DNA of 64,000 bases from Paenibacillus alkalitolerans (GTDB lineage: Bacteria; Bacillota; Bacilli; Paenibacillales; YIM-B00363), in assembly GCF_016482785.1 (NCBI RefSeq), contig NZ_JAEMXM010000003.1, positions 1 to 64,000 on the forward strand. Direction: 5' to 3'. Positions within the stretch are counted from its first letter, which is position 1, and every line of letters starts with the position of its first letter. Shown here piece by piece: positions 13,354 through 22,438 of this stretch. The position numbers and the translations under genes are program-made. Below the pieces are notes generated by a model, which did no database searches, was not told the origin of the DNA, and worked only from the letters and a program-made list of their open reading frames with translations.

Positions 13354-16155
13354 ATGACAGAGACGACGACCGCTGTTGCAGCAGGACATCAACAGCATTC
13401 CAACCACCAATTGTTGCGCAGGGACGTACGCTTCCTCGGGAACATTCTCGGAGAAGTGTTGGTACATCAAGGCGGAAACGAACTGCTCGAAATCGTGGAG
13501 AAAATTCGCGAGATGAGCAAGACGCTTCGCGCATCTTACGTTCTTGAGATTCATGAAGAGTTTAAGTCCATTGTCGATACTCTTGATCCGAAAATAAGAC
13601 TTCAAGTGATCCGCGCATTCGCGGTATATTTCCAGTTGGTCAATATCGCCGAACAAAACCACCGGATACGCCGCAAGCGCGATTACGAGCGGAGCGCGGC
13701 GGAGACCGTTCAGCCCGGTTCCATCGAAAGCGTCGTTCTTGAACTGAAAGAACGCGGCGTTTCGGCCGGAGACATCGAGCATATTTTAAGCGGAGTTTCC
13801 CTTGAGCTGGTCATGACGGCGCACCCTACGGAAGCGATGCGCCGCGCCATACTCGATATTCATAAGCGCATAGCCGACGATATGATGCAGCTGGACGACC
13901 CTACCCTAACGTATCGGGAGAGGGAGCGGCTGCGCCAGAGACTGCTGAATGAAGTGCTGACGCTATGGCAGACGAACGAGCTTCGCGACCGTAAACCTAC
14001 CGTGATGGATGAAGTGCGCAACGGATTGTATTACTTCGACGAGACGCTGTTCGATGCGCTGCCCGACGTATACGACGAGCTGGAGCGGTGCCTGGAGAAA
14101 TATTACCCGGAAGGCAATTGGCACGTTCCGACGTTCTTGCGCTTCGGCTCTTGGATCGGAGGAGACAGGGACGGAAACCCGTCGGTCAGATCGAACGTTA
14201 CGTGGGACACGCTTGGCATGCATCGCCAATTGGCGCTTAAGAAGTATGAGGAGAAATTGAAAGAAGGCCTTAAATTGCTCAGCTTCAGCACGACATTGGT
14301 GGAGGTCACTCAAGAATTGCTTGACTCCATTGAAGCGGACCGCAGGCAATTAGAGCTGAAGTCTACAGACGCATGGCGCAACGACACCGAACCGTACCGA
14401 ATTAAGCTGACATACATGTTGGAGCGCATCCAGAATACCCGGACCGGCGGAGCCGGCCTGCAAGCCCGATACGCTTCGCCTGAAGAATTCATTCGTGATT
14501 TATATATTATTGACCGGAGTTTGCGAAATCATTTCGCCGATTATTCCGCCGATTCGTTCATTCGGAAACTTATACGCCAAGCTGAGCTGTTCGGATTTTA
14601 TCTTGCGGCGCTTGACGTGCGCCAGCACAGCAAAGAGCACGAAGCCGCCATGCAGGAAATCCTTAATAATATGGGAATAGCAGAAGATTATTCCAAGTTG
14701 ACCGAGGATGAAAAGGTTCCGCTTCTTCACAAACTATTGGAAGATGCGCGGCCGCTTACTTCGCCATACGTGCAATACTCGGAGTCTACCGAAGAATGTT
14801 TGAACGTATACCGTACGATACAACGGGCGCAGCAGGAGTTCGGTCCGCGCTGCATCCGGAGTTACCTGATCAGCATGACTCAAGGCGCCAGCGACATACT
14901 TGAAGTGATGGTGCTCGGCAAAGAGGCGGGTTTGTTTAGAAGAAATGCCGACGGCACCGTTCACGCGGCGTTCCAGGCCGTTCCGTTGTTCGAGACGATC
15001 GAGGATCTGCACGCGGCCCCGGACATTATGCGCAAGCTGTTCGCAGTGCCTACGTACCGCCAGGCGGTGGACGTTCTGGACGGCATACAGGAGATCATGC
15101 TCGGCTACTCCGACAGCAACAAGGATGGCGGTATGCTGACGGCGAACTGGGAGCTTCGCTTAGCGCTCCAATCCATTACGAGCGCGGCAAGCGACTTCGG
15201 CGTGAAGCTGAAATTTTTCCACGGACGGGGCGGCGCTCTCGGACGGGGCGGCATGCCGTTGAACCGGAGTATCCTGGCGCAGCCTCCGCATACGCTCGGC
15301 GGCGGAATGAAGATTACGGAGCAAGGCGAAGTGCTGTCATCCCGCTACTCGCTGCAAGGTATCGCGTACCGAAGCCTCGAACAGGCGACTTCGGCGCTCC
15401 TGACGGCGGCGGTTCAGGCACGCAACCAGCAAAGCATGCCGGAAGAACGCCGTTACGAGCAGTTCATGAAGCTGATGTCGGAAGCGGCGCAGAAGAAATA
15501 TCAGGATCTCGTATTCCGCGATCCGGATTTCCTTATGTTCTTCCGCGAATCGACGCCTCTGCCGGAAATCGGCGAGCTGAATATCGGATCGAGACCGTCC
15601 AAGCGGAAAAACAGCGACCGCTTTGAGGATCTTCGGGCGATTCCTTGGGTATTTGCGTGGACGCAAAGCCGTTACTTGTTCCCGGCGTGGTACGGAGCGG
15701 GGACAGGACTCCATACGTTCGCCCGGAGCAGACAGGACGGAATGAAGACGCTGCAGGAAATGTACGAGAACTGGTCTTTCTTTAAAGGACTTATCGACAA
15801 TCTGCAGATGGCGCTCGCCAAGGCGGATCTGCTCATTTCGAAAGAATACGCAGGCATGATCCGGGACGAAACGGTGCGCAACCGCATATTCACCGAAATT
15901 GAGAACGAATATAAACTGACGTCTGATATTATTTTGCAAATTACGGGACAGACGGAAATTCTCGACAATGTGCCGATCATCCAAGAATCGATCCGCTTGC
16001 GCAATCCGTACGTGGATCCGCTCAGCTACTTTCAGGTCAAGCTGCTTACGGAATTGCGCTCCATTCGGGACCGCAACGAGGATAATCCGCAGCTGCTCCG
16101 GGAAGTGCTTCTGACCATTAACGGAATTGCCGCAGGCTTGCGCAATACCGGATGA
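13354..16155 (+). CDS. ppc: phosphoenolpyruvate carboxylase
   Basis: Carboxylates phosphoenolpyruvate to oxaloacetate to refill the TCA cycle. 933 residues, normal for the bacterial enzyme. Signature 1 VMTAHPTEA with catalytic His157, GYSDSNKDGG near 584-593, and signature 2 FHGRGGALGRGG near 622 are intact, and the C-terminus ends in the conserved RNTG. ATG 13354 follows a GGGGTGAAA ribosome site. Monocistronic, with a stem-loop terminator downstream. Confidence 0.97.
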   Translation: MTETTTAVAAGHQQHSNHQLLRRDVRFLGNILGEVLVHQGGNELLEIVEKIREMSKTLRASYVLEIHEEFKSIVDTLDPKIRLQVIRAFAVYFQLVNIAEQNHRIRRKRDYERSAAETVQPGSIESVVLELKERGVSAGDIEHILSGVSLELVMTAHPTEAMRRAILDIHKRIADDMMQLDDPTLTYRERERLRQRLLNEVLTLWQTNELRDRKPTVMDEVRNGLYYFDETLFDALPDVYDELERCLEKYYPEGNWHVPTFLRFGSWIGGDRDGNPSVRSNVTWDTLGMHRQLALKKYEEKLKEGLKLLSFSTTLVEVTQELLDSIEADRRQLELKSTDAWRNDTEPYRIKLTYMLERIQNTRTGGAGLQARYASPEEFIRDLYIIDRSLRNHFADYSADSFIRKLIRQAELFGFYLAALDVRQHSKEHEAAMQEILNNMGIAEDYSKLTEDEKVPLLHKLLEDARPLTSPYVQYSESTEECLNVYRTIQRAQQEFGPRCIRSYLISMTQGASDILEVMVLGKEAGLFRRNADGTVHAAFQAVPLFETIEDLHAAPDIMRKLFAVPTYRQAVDVLDGIQEIMLGYSDSNKDGGMLTANWELRLALQSITSAASDFGVKLKFFHGRGGALGRGGMPLNRSILAQPPHTLGGGMKITEQGEVLSSRYSLQGIAYRSLEQATSALLTAAVQARNQQSMPEERRYEQFMKLMSEAAQKKYQDLVFRDPDFLMFFRESTPLPEIGELNIGSRPSKRKNSDRFEDLRAIPWVFAWTQSRYLFPAWYGAGTGLHTFARSRQDGMKTLQEMYENWSFFKGLIDNLQMALAKADLLISKEYAGMIRDETVRNRIFTEIENEYKLTSDIILQITGQTEILDNVPIIQESIRLRNPYVDPLSYFQVKLLTELRSIRDRNEDNPQLLREVLLTINGIAAGLRNTG

Positions 16156-16186
16156 TAAATTTAATGATAAATGGATAATAACTCCT

Positions 16187-16236
16187 GCCGGGCATACCAA
16201 CACCAGCGTATGAAGCGTTCCCGGCCTTTTTCTTTT
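16187..16236 (+). terminator. terminator after ppc
   Basis: GCCGGG (16187-16192) pairs with CCCGGC (16220-16225), with weak inner pairing, followed by a T-rich run. Confidence 0.65.
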
Positions 16237-16262
16237 GTCGCGAGGGGAGTGCTCGGCATTAC

Positions 16263-16841
16263 ATGGACATGCACAATATCGAAACGCGCTTGGCGAAGCT
16301 TGCGAAGACGGGCGACCGGGGCGCTTTCGCGGATATAGTGGAGCTATATAAAGATAAATTGTACCATCTGGCGTACCGAATGGTCGGAAACCGCCAGGAA
16401 GCCGAAGACATCGTGCAAGAAACATTCTTGCGCGTCTTTCGCAACCTCGATCGTTACGACGAGACGATGAAGTTTTCCACCTGGATTTACCGGATCGGGA
16501 CCAATCTGTGTATAGACAAGCTGCGCAAACGGAAAGCTTCCTATTCTTTGGATGCCGACGTGGCGGACGGCGAAGGCACAGACTGGTACGCTATGCTTCC
16601 AAGCGACGAGCCGACACCGGAAGGCCGTGTTATGTTGTCGGAAACTCAGCGGCGCATACGCGAGGCCATTGATACGCTGCCCGAGAAATACAAATCCGTC
16701 GTTATATTGCGGTATCTGCACGACATGTCGCTGCAGGAAATCGGCGACGTGCTGGACATGCCCGTAACCACCGTAAAGACCAGAGTGCATCGGGGTCGTG
16801 AGTTTTTGCGTAAAAAAATGGAGCTGGAAGACATTCTATGA
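16263..16841 (+). CDS. sigW: ECF sigma factor SigW
   Basis: 192 residues. Region 2 is at about 25-90 (YRMVGNRQEAEDIVQETFLRVF and FSTWIYRIGTNLCIDKLRKRK) and region 4 at about 130-185 (LPEKYKSVVILRYLHDMSLQEIGDVL). Directs polymerase to envelope-stress genes in Bacillus. The next gene encodes a zinc-finger membrane anti-sigma factor, and the downstream cdaA-cdaR-glmM-glmS order matches Bacillus subtilis, which supports the SigW name. A second in-frame ATG at 16269 is possible. Confidence 0.92.
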   Translation: MDMHNIETRLAKLAKTGDRGAFADIVELYKDKLYHLAYRMVGNRQEAEDIVQETFLRVFRNLDRYDETMKFSTWIYRIGTNLCIDKLRKRKASYSLDADVADGEGTDWYAMLPSDEPTPEGRVMLSETQRRIREAIDTLPEKYKSVVILRYLHDMSLQEIGDVLDMPVTTVKTRVHRGREFLRKKMELEDIL

Positions 16842-16922
16842 ACGTAAAAATGAAACATCGCGCGAACTCGTACGTATTGTATATTCAGACGCATTCTTGT
16901 AAGGAGAAAGGAGTGGCTGGAC

Positions 16923-17546
16923 GTGCAATGTAAAGAAGCCCTCCCGTTGATGCACGACTATTTGGACGGACAACTGAATGCCACACGGCAGCTTGAGCTT
17001 CGATATCATTTGCGCGATTGTCCTGCGTGCTCGAGCCGCTTTCGGGCGCTCGAGAAGACGGAAGCGCTTGTCAAGGTTTTGGAGCGTCCGCAGACGCCCG
17101 ACGATTTAACGGCGAAGATTATGGCGAACCTTCCTCCCGCTCCGGTACGCCGCAGCTGGGTGAGTTGGGTGCGCCGCCATCCTGCGGCGACGGCCGCCGC
17201 CGCGTTCCTCATTGTGATGATCAGCAGCTTCTTATCGATGTGGAATCAGGGCACACAGCTGATCGTTAAGGGAGACGATCTGGACGGGGTGTTCATTGAA
17301 GGGCGCAACGTCATCGTTCCGGAAAATTCGACGATGAAAGGCAGTCTTGTGGTGGAGAACGGTACGGTGCAGGTTGACGGGGACGTGAAAGGAAATCTCA
17401 CCGTCATAGACGGCAAAGCGGTACTCGCTTCAACCGCGCATATATCGGGGCAAGTGACCGAGGTGGACCGGGCGTTGGATTGGATTTGGTATAAATTCGG
17501 AGAATGGTACACATTGCTGGTCGGGCAGCCTCAACCGCAGAGCTAA
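16923..17546 (+). CDS. rsiW: anti-sigma-W factor RsiW
   Basis: 207 residues from GTG 16923 behind AAGGAG. The N-terminal zf-HC2 domain has MHDYLDG and HLRDCPAC (His-x3-Cys-x2-Cys). One membrane segment lies near residues 83-102 (AATAAAAFLIVMISSFLSMW). The extracellular part (NVIVPENSTMKGSLVVENGTVQVDGDVKG) is a repetitive beta pattern like bactofilin-type polymer-forming domains. Holds SigW inactive at the membrane until regulated proteolysis. Probably cotranscribed with sigW. Confidence 0.9.
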   Translation: MQCKEALPLMHDYLDGQLNATRQLELRYHLRDCPACSSRFRALEKTEALVKVLERPQTPDDLTAKIMANLPPAPVRRSWVSWVRRHPAATAAAAFLIVMISSFLSMWNQGTQLIVKGDDLDGVFIEGRNVIVPENSTMKGSLVVENGTVQVDGDVKGNLTVIDGKAVLASTAHISGQVTEVDRALDWIWYKFGEWYTLLVGQPQPQS

Positions 17547-17565
17547 GTTTTGGAAATGCAATTGA

Positions 17566-17757
17566 TAGCGGAATATCGTGTGCATAAACTGCCCAGTAGT
17601 GGACACGATTTACAGGTTAGCGGAATTTCGTGTGCTTAATCGCCACTGTTCGAGGGAAATTCATAATTTCCGACCACTTTTAAGCACATAAAATTCCGCT
17701 AAATTATGCTCACCCCGAAACAAGTGAAAGTTTAAATACACGAATTTCCGTTAAACG
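17566..17757. repeat. intergenic palindromic repeat cluster
   Basis: Four copies of a TAGCGGAATTTCGTGTGC-like unit: direct at 17566 and 17617, inverted at 17680-17702 and near 17735-17757. Copies 2 and 3 can pair over about 23 bases with 2 mismatches. The 490-base gap between rsiW and cdaA holds no other gene that I can see; the repeats look like a host intergenic element. Confidence 0.6.
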
Positions 17758-17952
17758 TTTGGCACAAGACTCTGATGCGAATATGACCGGGACAAGGACT
17801 ACGGCTCATCGCAAAACGAGTCTTTCTTTGCGTCACCAAAATGCCCCTTTGCCGTCCTGCGCATCCTTTACATGAATAGTGATATTCCTGACTTTGAGAA
17901 AAGTACGGCACACGGCCATTTTTTCCTGTTATATAGCGGAAAGTGTTTCTCC

Positions 17953-17982
17953 TTGGGGATGTTCCCCCTTTTGTGGTATGAT
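17953..17982 (+). promoter_or_regulatory. candidate sigma-A promoter of cdaA
   Basis: TATGAT at 17977-17982 with TTGGGG 18 bases upstream (17953-17958), about 50 bases before the cdaA start. Suggests that cdaA has its own promoter despite lying after sigW-rsiW. Confidence 0.4.
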
Positions 17983-18033
17983 GTTGTCAACTGCTTGTCT
18001 TGCACACGGGATACGTTCGGGGGGACGAAACCG

Positions 18034-18870
18034 GTGAACTTCTTTGAAGATTGGACTTGGACGACCGTTATTAAAGAAATTATAGACGTAACGATCGTCA
18101 GTTACATCATATATAAATTAATATTGCTTGTACGCGGCACCCGTGCGGTTCAATTGCTGAAGGGCATAGTCGTGCTTGTCGCGGTGTGGGCGGTCAGTTA
18201 TATTTTCGGACTGCTGACACTCCAGTGGCTGATGAATCAGCTTTTTACGTTTGGGGTTCTGGCGGTGTTCATCATCTTCCAGCCGGAATTAAGACGCGCG
18301 TTGGAGCAGCTCGGCAGAGGCAAAATATTTACGATGCCCGCGACCGAAGAAGATCAAGCGATGAACGACCGCATCGAGCAGGTGATTCGCGCGCTGAACC
18401 ATATGTCGTCCCGCCGGATCGGCGCGCTTATCGTGTTCGAACGCGAAACCGGCTTGTCCGAATATATCGAGTCGGGCATCAAGCTCGAGTCGCAGATCAG
18501 CACCGAGCTGTTTGTGAACATCTTTATTCCCAACACGCCGCTGCATGACGGAGCCGTCATTATTCGAGGCAACCAAATTATGGCCGCGGGCTGCTATTTG
18601 CCGCTGTCGGAAAATCCGTTCATCAGCAAGGAGCTAGGTACCCGGCACCGGGCCGCGATCGGCATGAGCGAAGTGTCCGACGCCATCACGGTAATCGTGT
18701 CGGAAGAGACCGGGCAAATTTCGCTTGCGATTCACGGGCAGATGGTGCGAGGAGTCGATCAAGAATCGCTCATATCGAAGCTGCATGAAGAGCTGAATCC
18801 CCGCTTAAAGAAGAAACCGCGCGAGCGCACGTCTTTCTTCACCAGATGGAGGGGGGATCAGCATGGATAG
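18034..18870 (+). CDS. cdaA: diadenylate cyclase CdaA
   Basis: Makes c-di-AMP from two ATP at the membrane. GTG 18034 gives 278 residues starting MNFFEDW, the usual CdaA length; longer reading adds an unrelated leader. About three N-terminal membrane helices (about 12-90) precede the DAC domain, with the DGA motif (172-174, in LHDGAVII) and the RHR motif (204-206, in GTRHRAAIG). It overlaps cdaR by 8 bases, and the cdaA-cdaR-glmM-glmS order supports the CdaA/CdaR/GlmM complex. Confidence 0.95.
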   Translation: MNFFEDWTWTTVIKEIIDVTIVSYIIYKLILLVRGTRAVQLLKGIVVLVAVWAVSYIFGLLTLQWLMNQLFTFGVLAVFIIFQPELRRALEQLGRGKIFTMPATEEDQAMNDRIEQVIRALNHMSSRRIGALIVFERETGLSEYIESGIKLESQISTELFVNIFIPNTPLHDGAVIIRGNQIMAAGCYLPLSENPFISKELGTRHRAAIGMSEVSDAITVIVSEETGQISLAIHGQMVRGVDQESLISKLHEELNPRLKKKPRERTSFFTRWRGDQHG

Positions 18871-20302
18871 ATGGCTCGGAAACGTGTACGTCATCCGCGT
18901 CGTCGCCGTGCTGCTGGCGGTGATGCTTTGGCTTATCGTCCGCTTCGATATGGATAATTCCGGGGCGGTAACGAAGCCCGCAACGGAATCCCTGAAATAT
19001 ACGGACGCAAGCATCAGCATTACCGGGTTGGATGAAAACCGGTATACGTTATTGTCGATCGAGCCGCAGAAGGTCAATCTGGAAGTGAGCGGCACGGCTT
19101 CGGCGCTGCGCAAAATAAATACGCGCGATTACAAAGTGGTGTTGGATTTGACCGGCGCCAAACCTGGTGAGCAGTTGATGCCGCTGAGTCACGCCGGCTT
19201 TCCGGGCGGTGTGGAGGTTAGCATCGATCCGCCGAATGTATACGTAACGCTTGAGGAGAAACAACGCAAGGAAATACCGGTAACTGTCAATATCACAGGC
19301 GAGCCGGCCGACGGATATAAAGCGGGAGAGCCTGTCGTGGAACCGAACCGGGTGAACGTGACGGTTTCAGGAAGCGTTGCGGAAGAGATTCGGTCCATCG
19401 TCGGGGTGGTCAGCGTAGCGGGGGCGACGGCAACCGTGAAAGATCAGGTAAGGCTTGTCGCTTTGGACGGGCAAGGACAGCCTGTGGACGTCGCGATTTC
19501 ACCGCCGGTGGTCGATGTCGAAGTGCCGGTGACGAGTCCGTTCAAGACCGTTCCGCTGCAGATTAAATTGAACGGCGCTCCGCCTCCGGGGCTTGCGGTC
19601 GGCTCATTCGAGCAAAGCGCAGCGGAAGTGACCGTGTACGGCGCTGAATCGTTCTTGAATTCGCTCGAGTTTTACGACGGGCTGGCGGTCGATTTAGGCT
19701 CTTTGACGCAAACGACAGACTTCAATTTCGATATTCCGTTGAAGGACGGGGTCGAACGGGTGAGCCCGGATAGCGTAACCGCGAGAATCACGATCGTCAA
19801 CGCAATGACCGCAACGGTGAAGGACATACCGCTAACGATTAACGGGAAGAGCGATGAGTATAGTTATAGGGTTATTTCTCCGGCGGATACTTCGTTTGAC
19901 GTTTCCGTCGAAGCGGCGCCCGATATTGTGCAGAATTTATCATCGGACGATGTAAAGGCGATTGTGAACGTAAGCAATATGCCTCCCGGCACTCATGAGC
20001 TGCCGGTAGAATATAATTTGCCGTCGTTCGTTAAAACCGTACCGGGCAACGTGAACTATGTCACCGTGGAAATCGCGGCTAAAGCCGAGGACGCCGCCGC
20101 GGCTCCGGCTCCGGCAACGGATGGAAGCTCGGAAGAGAACCCGGTACCGCCCGAGCAGGCAAGCGAGGGTGAAGCTGCGGCGCCGGACGAGGCCGGCGGA
20201 GCCGGTACAGGCGCCGATCCGTCCTCCGCCGGAGGAAGTGACGATGCAGGAAATGCCGCCCAAGGGAATGAAGGCCAAGGGAATGGCGCCGGGGGGAATT
20301 AG
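18863..20302 (+). CDS. cdaR: CdaA regulator CdaR (YbbR-domain protein)
   Basis: 479 residues. One N-terminal membrane segment (VIRVVAVLLAVMLWLIV) anchors several extracellular YbbR repeats (about residues 40-400), recognisable from repeated VTVxVxG-type strands. The C-terminal 70 residues are low-complexity Ala/Gly/Pro/Glu/Asp. CdaR binds and modulates CdaA. The long acidic tail exceeds the family's usual end and may be wall-associated. Start overlaps the cdaA stop. Confidence 0.92.
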   Translation: MDRWLGNVYVIRVVAVLLAVMLWLIVRFDMDNSGAVTKPATESLKYTDASISITGLDENRYTLLSIEPQKVNLEVSGTASALRKINTRDYKVVLDLTGAKPGEQLMPLSHAGFPGGVEVSIDPPNVYVTLEEKQRKEIPVTVNITGEPADGYKAGEPVVEPNRVNVTVSGSVAEEIRSIVGVVSVAGATATVKDQVRLVALDGQGQPVDVAISPPVVDVEVPVTSPFKTVPLQIKLNGAPPPGLAVGSFEQSAAEVTVYGAESFLNSLEFYDGLAVDLGSLTQTTDFNFDIPLKDGVERVSPDSVTARITIVNAMTATVKDIPLTINGKSDEYSYRVISPADTSFDVSVEAAPDIVQNLSSDDVKAIVNVSNMPPGTHELPVEYNLPSFVKTVPGNVNYVTVEIAAKAEDAAAAPAPATDGSSEENPVPPEQASEGEAAAPDEAGGAGTGADPSSAGGSDDAGNAAQGNEGQGNGAGGN

Positions 20303-20409
20303 CGGAGTAACATTTTGGCGGGGAATTGCGTTTTATAACATACCAGAAAAATTAACTTGAACAGTTACGCAACCAGATCATGAGTGGATGAAGGAGACGG
20401 GAACGGGTT

Positions 20410-21795
20410 ATGGGGAAATATTTCGGAACAGACGGCGTACGCGGTGTCGCAAACAAAGAGCTGACGGCCGAGTTGGCGTACCGGATCGGACGCTGCGGCG
20501 GCTATGTGCTGACCCGGCAAAGCGGGCGTGGCGAACGTCCGGTGGTAGTGATCGGACGCGATACGCGAATTTCCGGACCGATGCTGGAATCGGCGTTGGT
20601 GGCGGGCTTGCTTTCGATCGGCGCGGATGTCGTTAGACTCGGAATCTTATCGACGCCCGGTGTGGCCTATTTGACAAGAAAATTAGGCGCGGATGCGGGC
20701 GTCATGATTTCCGCTTCGCATAACCCGGTGGAAGATAACGGGATTAAATTTTTCGGCTGCGACGGCTTTAAGCTAAGCGATGAGACGGAGCTGGAAATCG
20801 AGCGCTTGATGGACGCGGAAAGCGACGACCTGCCGCGTCCGGTCGGCAGCGGATTAGGGTTCGTCCGCGACGACGAAAAAGCGAAATGGGTGTACGCGGA
20901 CTACTTGCGGTCGGTGACGCCGGTTCGTCTGGACGGCTTGAAGGTTGTCCTCGATTGCGCGCACGGAGCGGCGTATGAATTGGCGCCGCGCATATTTGCC
21001 GAGCTTGGCGCGGAGGTTGTAACGGTAGGAGCATCTCCCGATGGGCTTAACATTAACGAAGGTGTCGGTTCGACCCATACGGAGCTCATCCGGGCTGAAA
21101 CGGTGCGCCATGGAGCGAATTTAGGGCTGTCGTTCGACGGCGACGCCGACCGGTTGATTGCCGTGGATGATAACGGTGACGAAGTGGACGGCGACTTTAT
21201 CCTCTGCATCTGCGGTGATGCGATGCGGCGGGAAGGCCGTCTGAAAGCCGACACGGTCGTTACGACAGTGATGAGCAACATCGGCTTCTTTAAAGCGGCT
21301 CGCGAATTAGGGTTGAACACCGCTCAGACGGCCGTTGGCGACCGTTACGTGATGGAGGAGATGCGAAAGGGCGGTTACAACCTTGGCGGGGAGCAATCCG
21401 GCCACGTCATCTTCCTCGACTACAATACGACCGGCGACGGTATTCTTACTGCGCTGCAGTTGGCGAGCACGGTCGTAAAATCCGGGAAGCCGCTGAGCGA
21501 GCTGCGCGGAATTATGCAGAAGTTCCCTCAAGTTCTTGTGAACGTTCGAGTAGCCGACAAGAGCAAGTTTAAGGATAACACTGCGATTGAAGCGGCCGTC
21601 AAGGCGGTTGAAGATGAGTTCGGCGATAACGGCCGCGTGTTGGTGCGTCCGTCCGGTACGGAGTCGCTTATTCGCGTCATGGCCGAAGGTCCGGACAAAG
21701 ACGTCATCGAAGCGCACGTTGCGCGCATCGCCGATGTCGTCCGGGCTGAGCTCGGGGCGGAGGATGCCGCTTCTTCCGCTGCCTCAGGGAATTGA
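20410..21795 (+). CDS. glmM: phosphoglucosamine mutase
   Basis: Converts glucosamine-6-phosphate to glucosamine-1-phosphate for UDP-GlcNAc synthesis. 461 residues with active-site phosphoserine Ser103 in ISASHNP, metal loop DGDADR (about 244-249), sugar-binding GGEQSGH and the phosphate loop RPSGTES. N-terminus [11 protein letters not shown] is diagnostic. A short Ala/Ser-rich tail extends past the normal end. Fourth gene of the cdaA cluster. Confidence 0.96.
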   Translation: MGKYFGTDGVRGVANKELTAELAYRIGRCGGYVLTRQSGRGERPVVVIGRDTRISGPMLESALVAGLLSIGADVVRLGILSTPGVAYLTRKLGADAGVMISASHNPVEDNGIKFFGCDGFKLSDETELEIERLMDAESDDLPRPVGSGLGFVRDDEKAKWVYADYLRSVTPVRLDGLKVVLDCAHGAAYELAPRIFAELGAEVVTVGASPDGLNINEGVGSTHTELIRAETVRHGANLGLSFDGDADRLIAVDDNGDEVDGDFILCICGDAMRREGRLKADTVVTTVMSNIGFFKAARELGLNTAQTAVGDRYVMEEMRKGGYNLGGEQSGHVIFLDYNTTGDGILTALQLASTVVKSGKPLSELRGIMQKFPQVLVNVRVADKSKFKDNTAIEAAVKAVEDEFGDNGRVLVRPSGTESLIRVMAEGPDKDVIEAHVARIADVVRAELGAEDAASSAASGN

Positions 21796-21809
21796 AAATA
21801 TTGAGTGAG

Positions 21810-21850
21810 GAGGCCGGCTCCGCGGTTGCAGCGCGGAAATCCGGCCTTTA
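21810..21850 (+). terminator. stem-loop after glmM
   Basis: AGGCCGG (21811-21817) pairs with CCGGCCT (21841-21847), with an inner CCGCG/CGCGG stem. Only a short T-run follows. Confidence 0.55.
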
Positions 21851-22007
21851 CGATTTGTGACATTGGAGCAAAACTACACGTTGGTCTTAGACCAATTTGT
21901 CCCATTTTGGCTGATCTCAGCAAATATAAGTTGCCATTGGGGGGCGAAATGAATAATATAGGGATATGACTTTGAGACAGAAAGAGAGGGCAGACGTTAC
22001 TGCAGCA

Positions 22008-22245
22008 TAAGCGCCAGAACTTGTGCGGCGCACGGAGCGAGGTTTCGTCAAGCGGGAGCTTGCGAAACGACGGGGGGCTTTTTAAGCCGCGGAAACCCGA
22101 TATGTGCGAAGTGCGCGCCAAGTTGACGAGGTGGAGGTGTTCGAGGAACCGTTCGGCGGGGACCTCCCGGCAGCGCCGCTAGGCCGAGATTGGGCAATGA
22201 AAACGAGAGGGCGACCTCTCCGACAAATTTCCCAGAAGGCGGCAT
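22008..22245 (+). promoter_or_regulatory. glmS ribozyme (GlcN6P-activated riboswitch)
   Basis: Contains the conserved core: AGCGCCAGAACTT, then AGTTGACGAGGTGGAGG, then CGGCGGGGACCTCCCGGC, and a 3' pseudoknot part near 22205-22240. It lies 200 bases upstream of glmS, whose mRNA it self-cleaves when glucosamine-6-phosphate is high. The P1 arms AACTTG (22018) and CAAGTT (22119) are separated by 95 bases holding at least one more hairpin, a longer P1 region than in the Bacillus subtilis ribozyme. The 3' boundary is approximate. Confidence 0.92.
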
Positions 22246-22438
22246 GATTTGTATTGTTTAAAGAGTACGGGATTCGAGCGTCTTTTTTTCATTGTACGAT
22301 TATATGATTTTCACCTTGTTTTCTTTCGAGACATGGTTAGTTTCGTGTTGTCTCTTTTATCAAGTTTCGGCAACAGCCGAGGCTATGGTTTCATGCGCTA
22401 TTTTTCCAAAATCTAATTATTTCGGAGGTTTTTTATAA

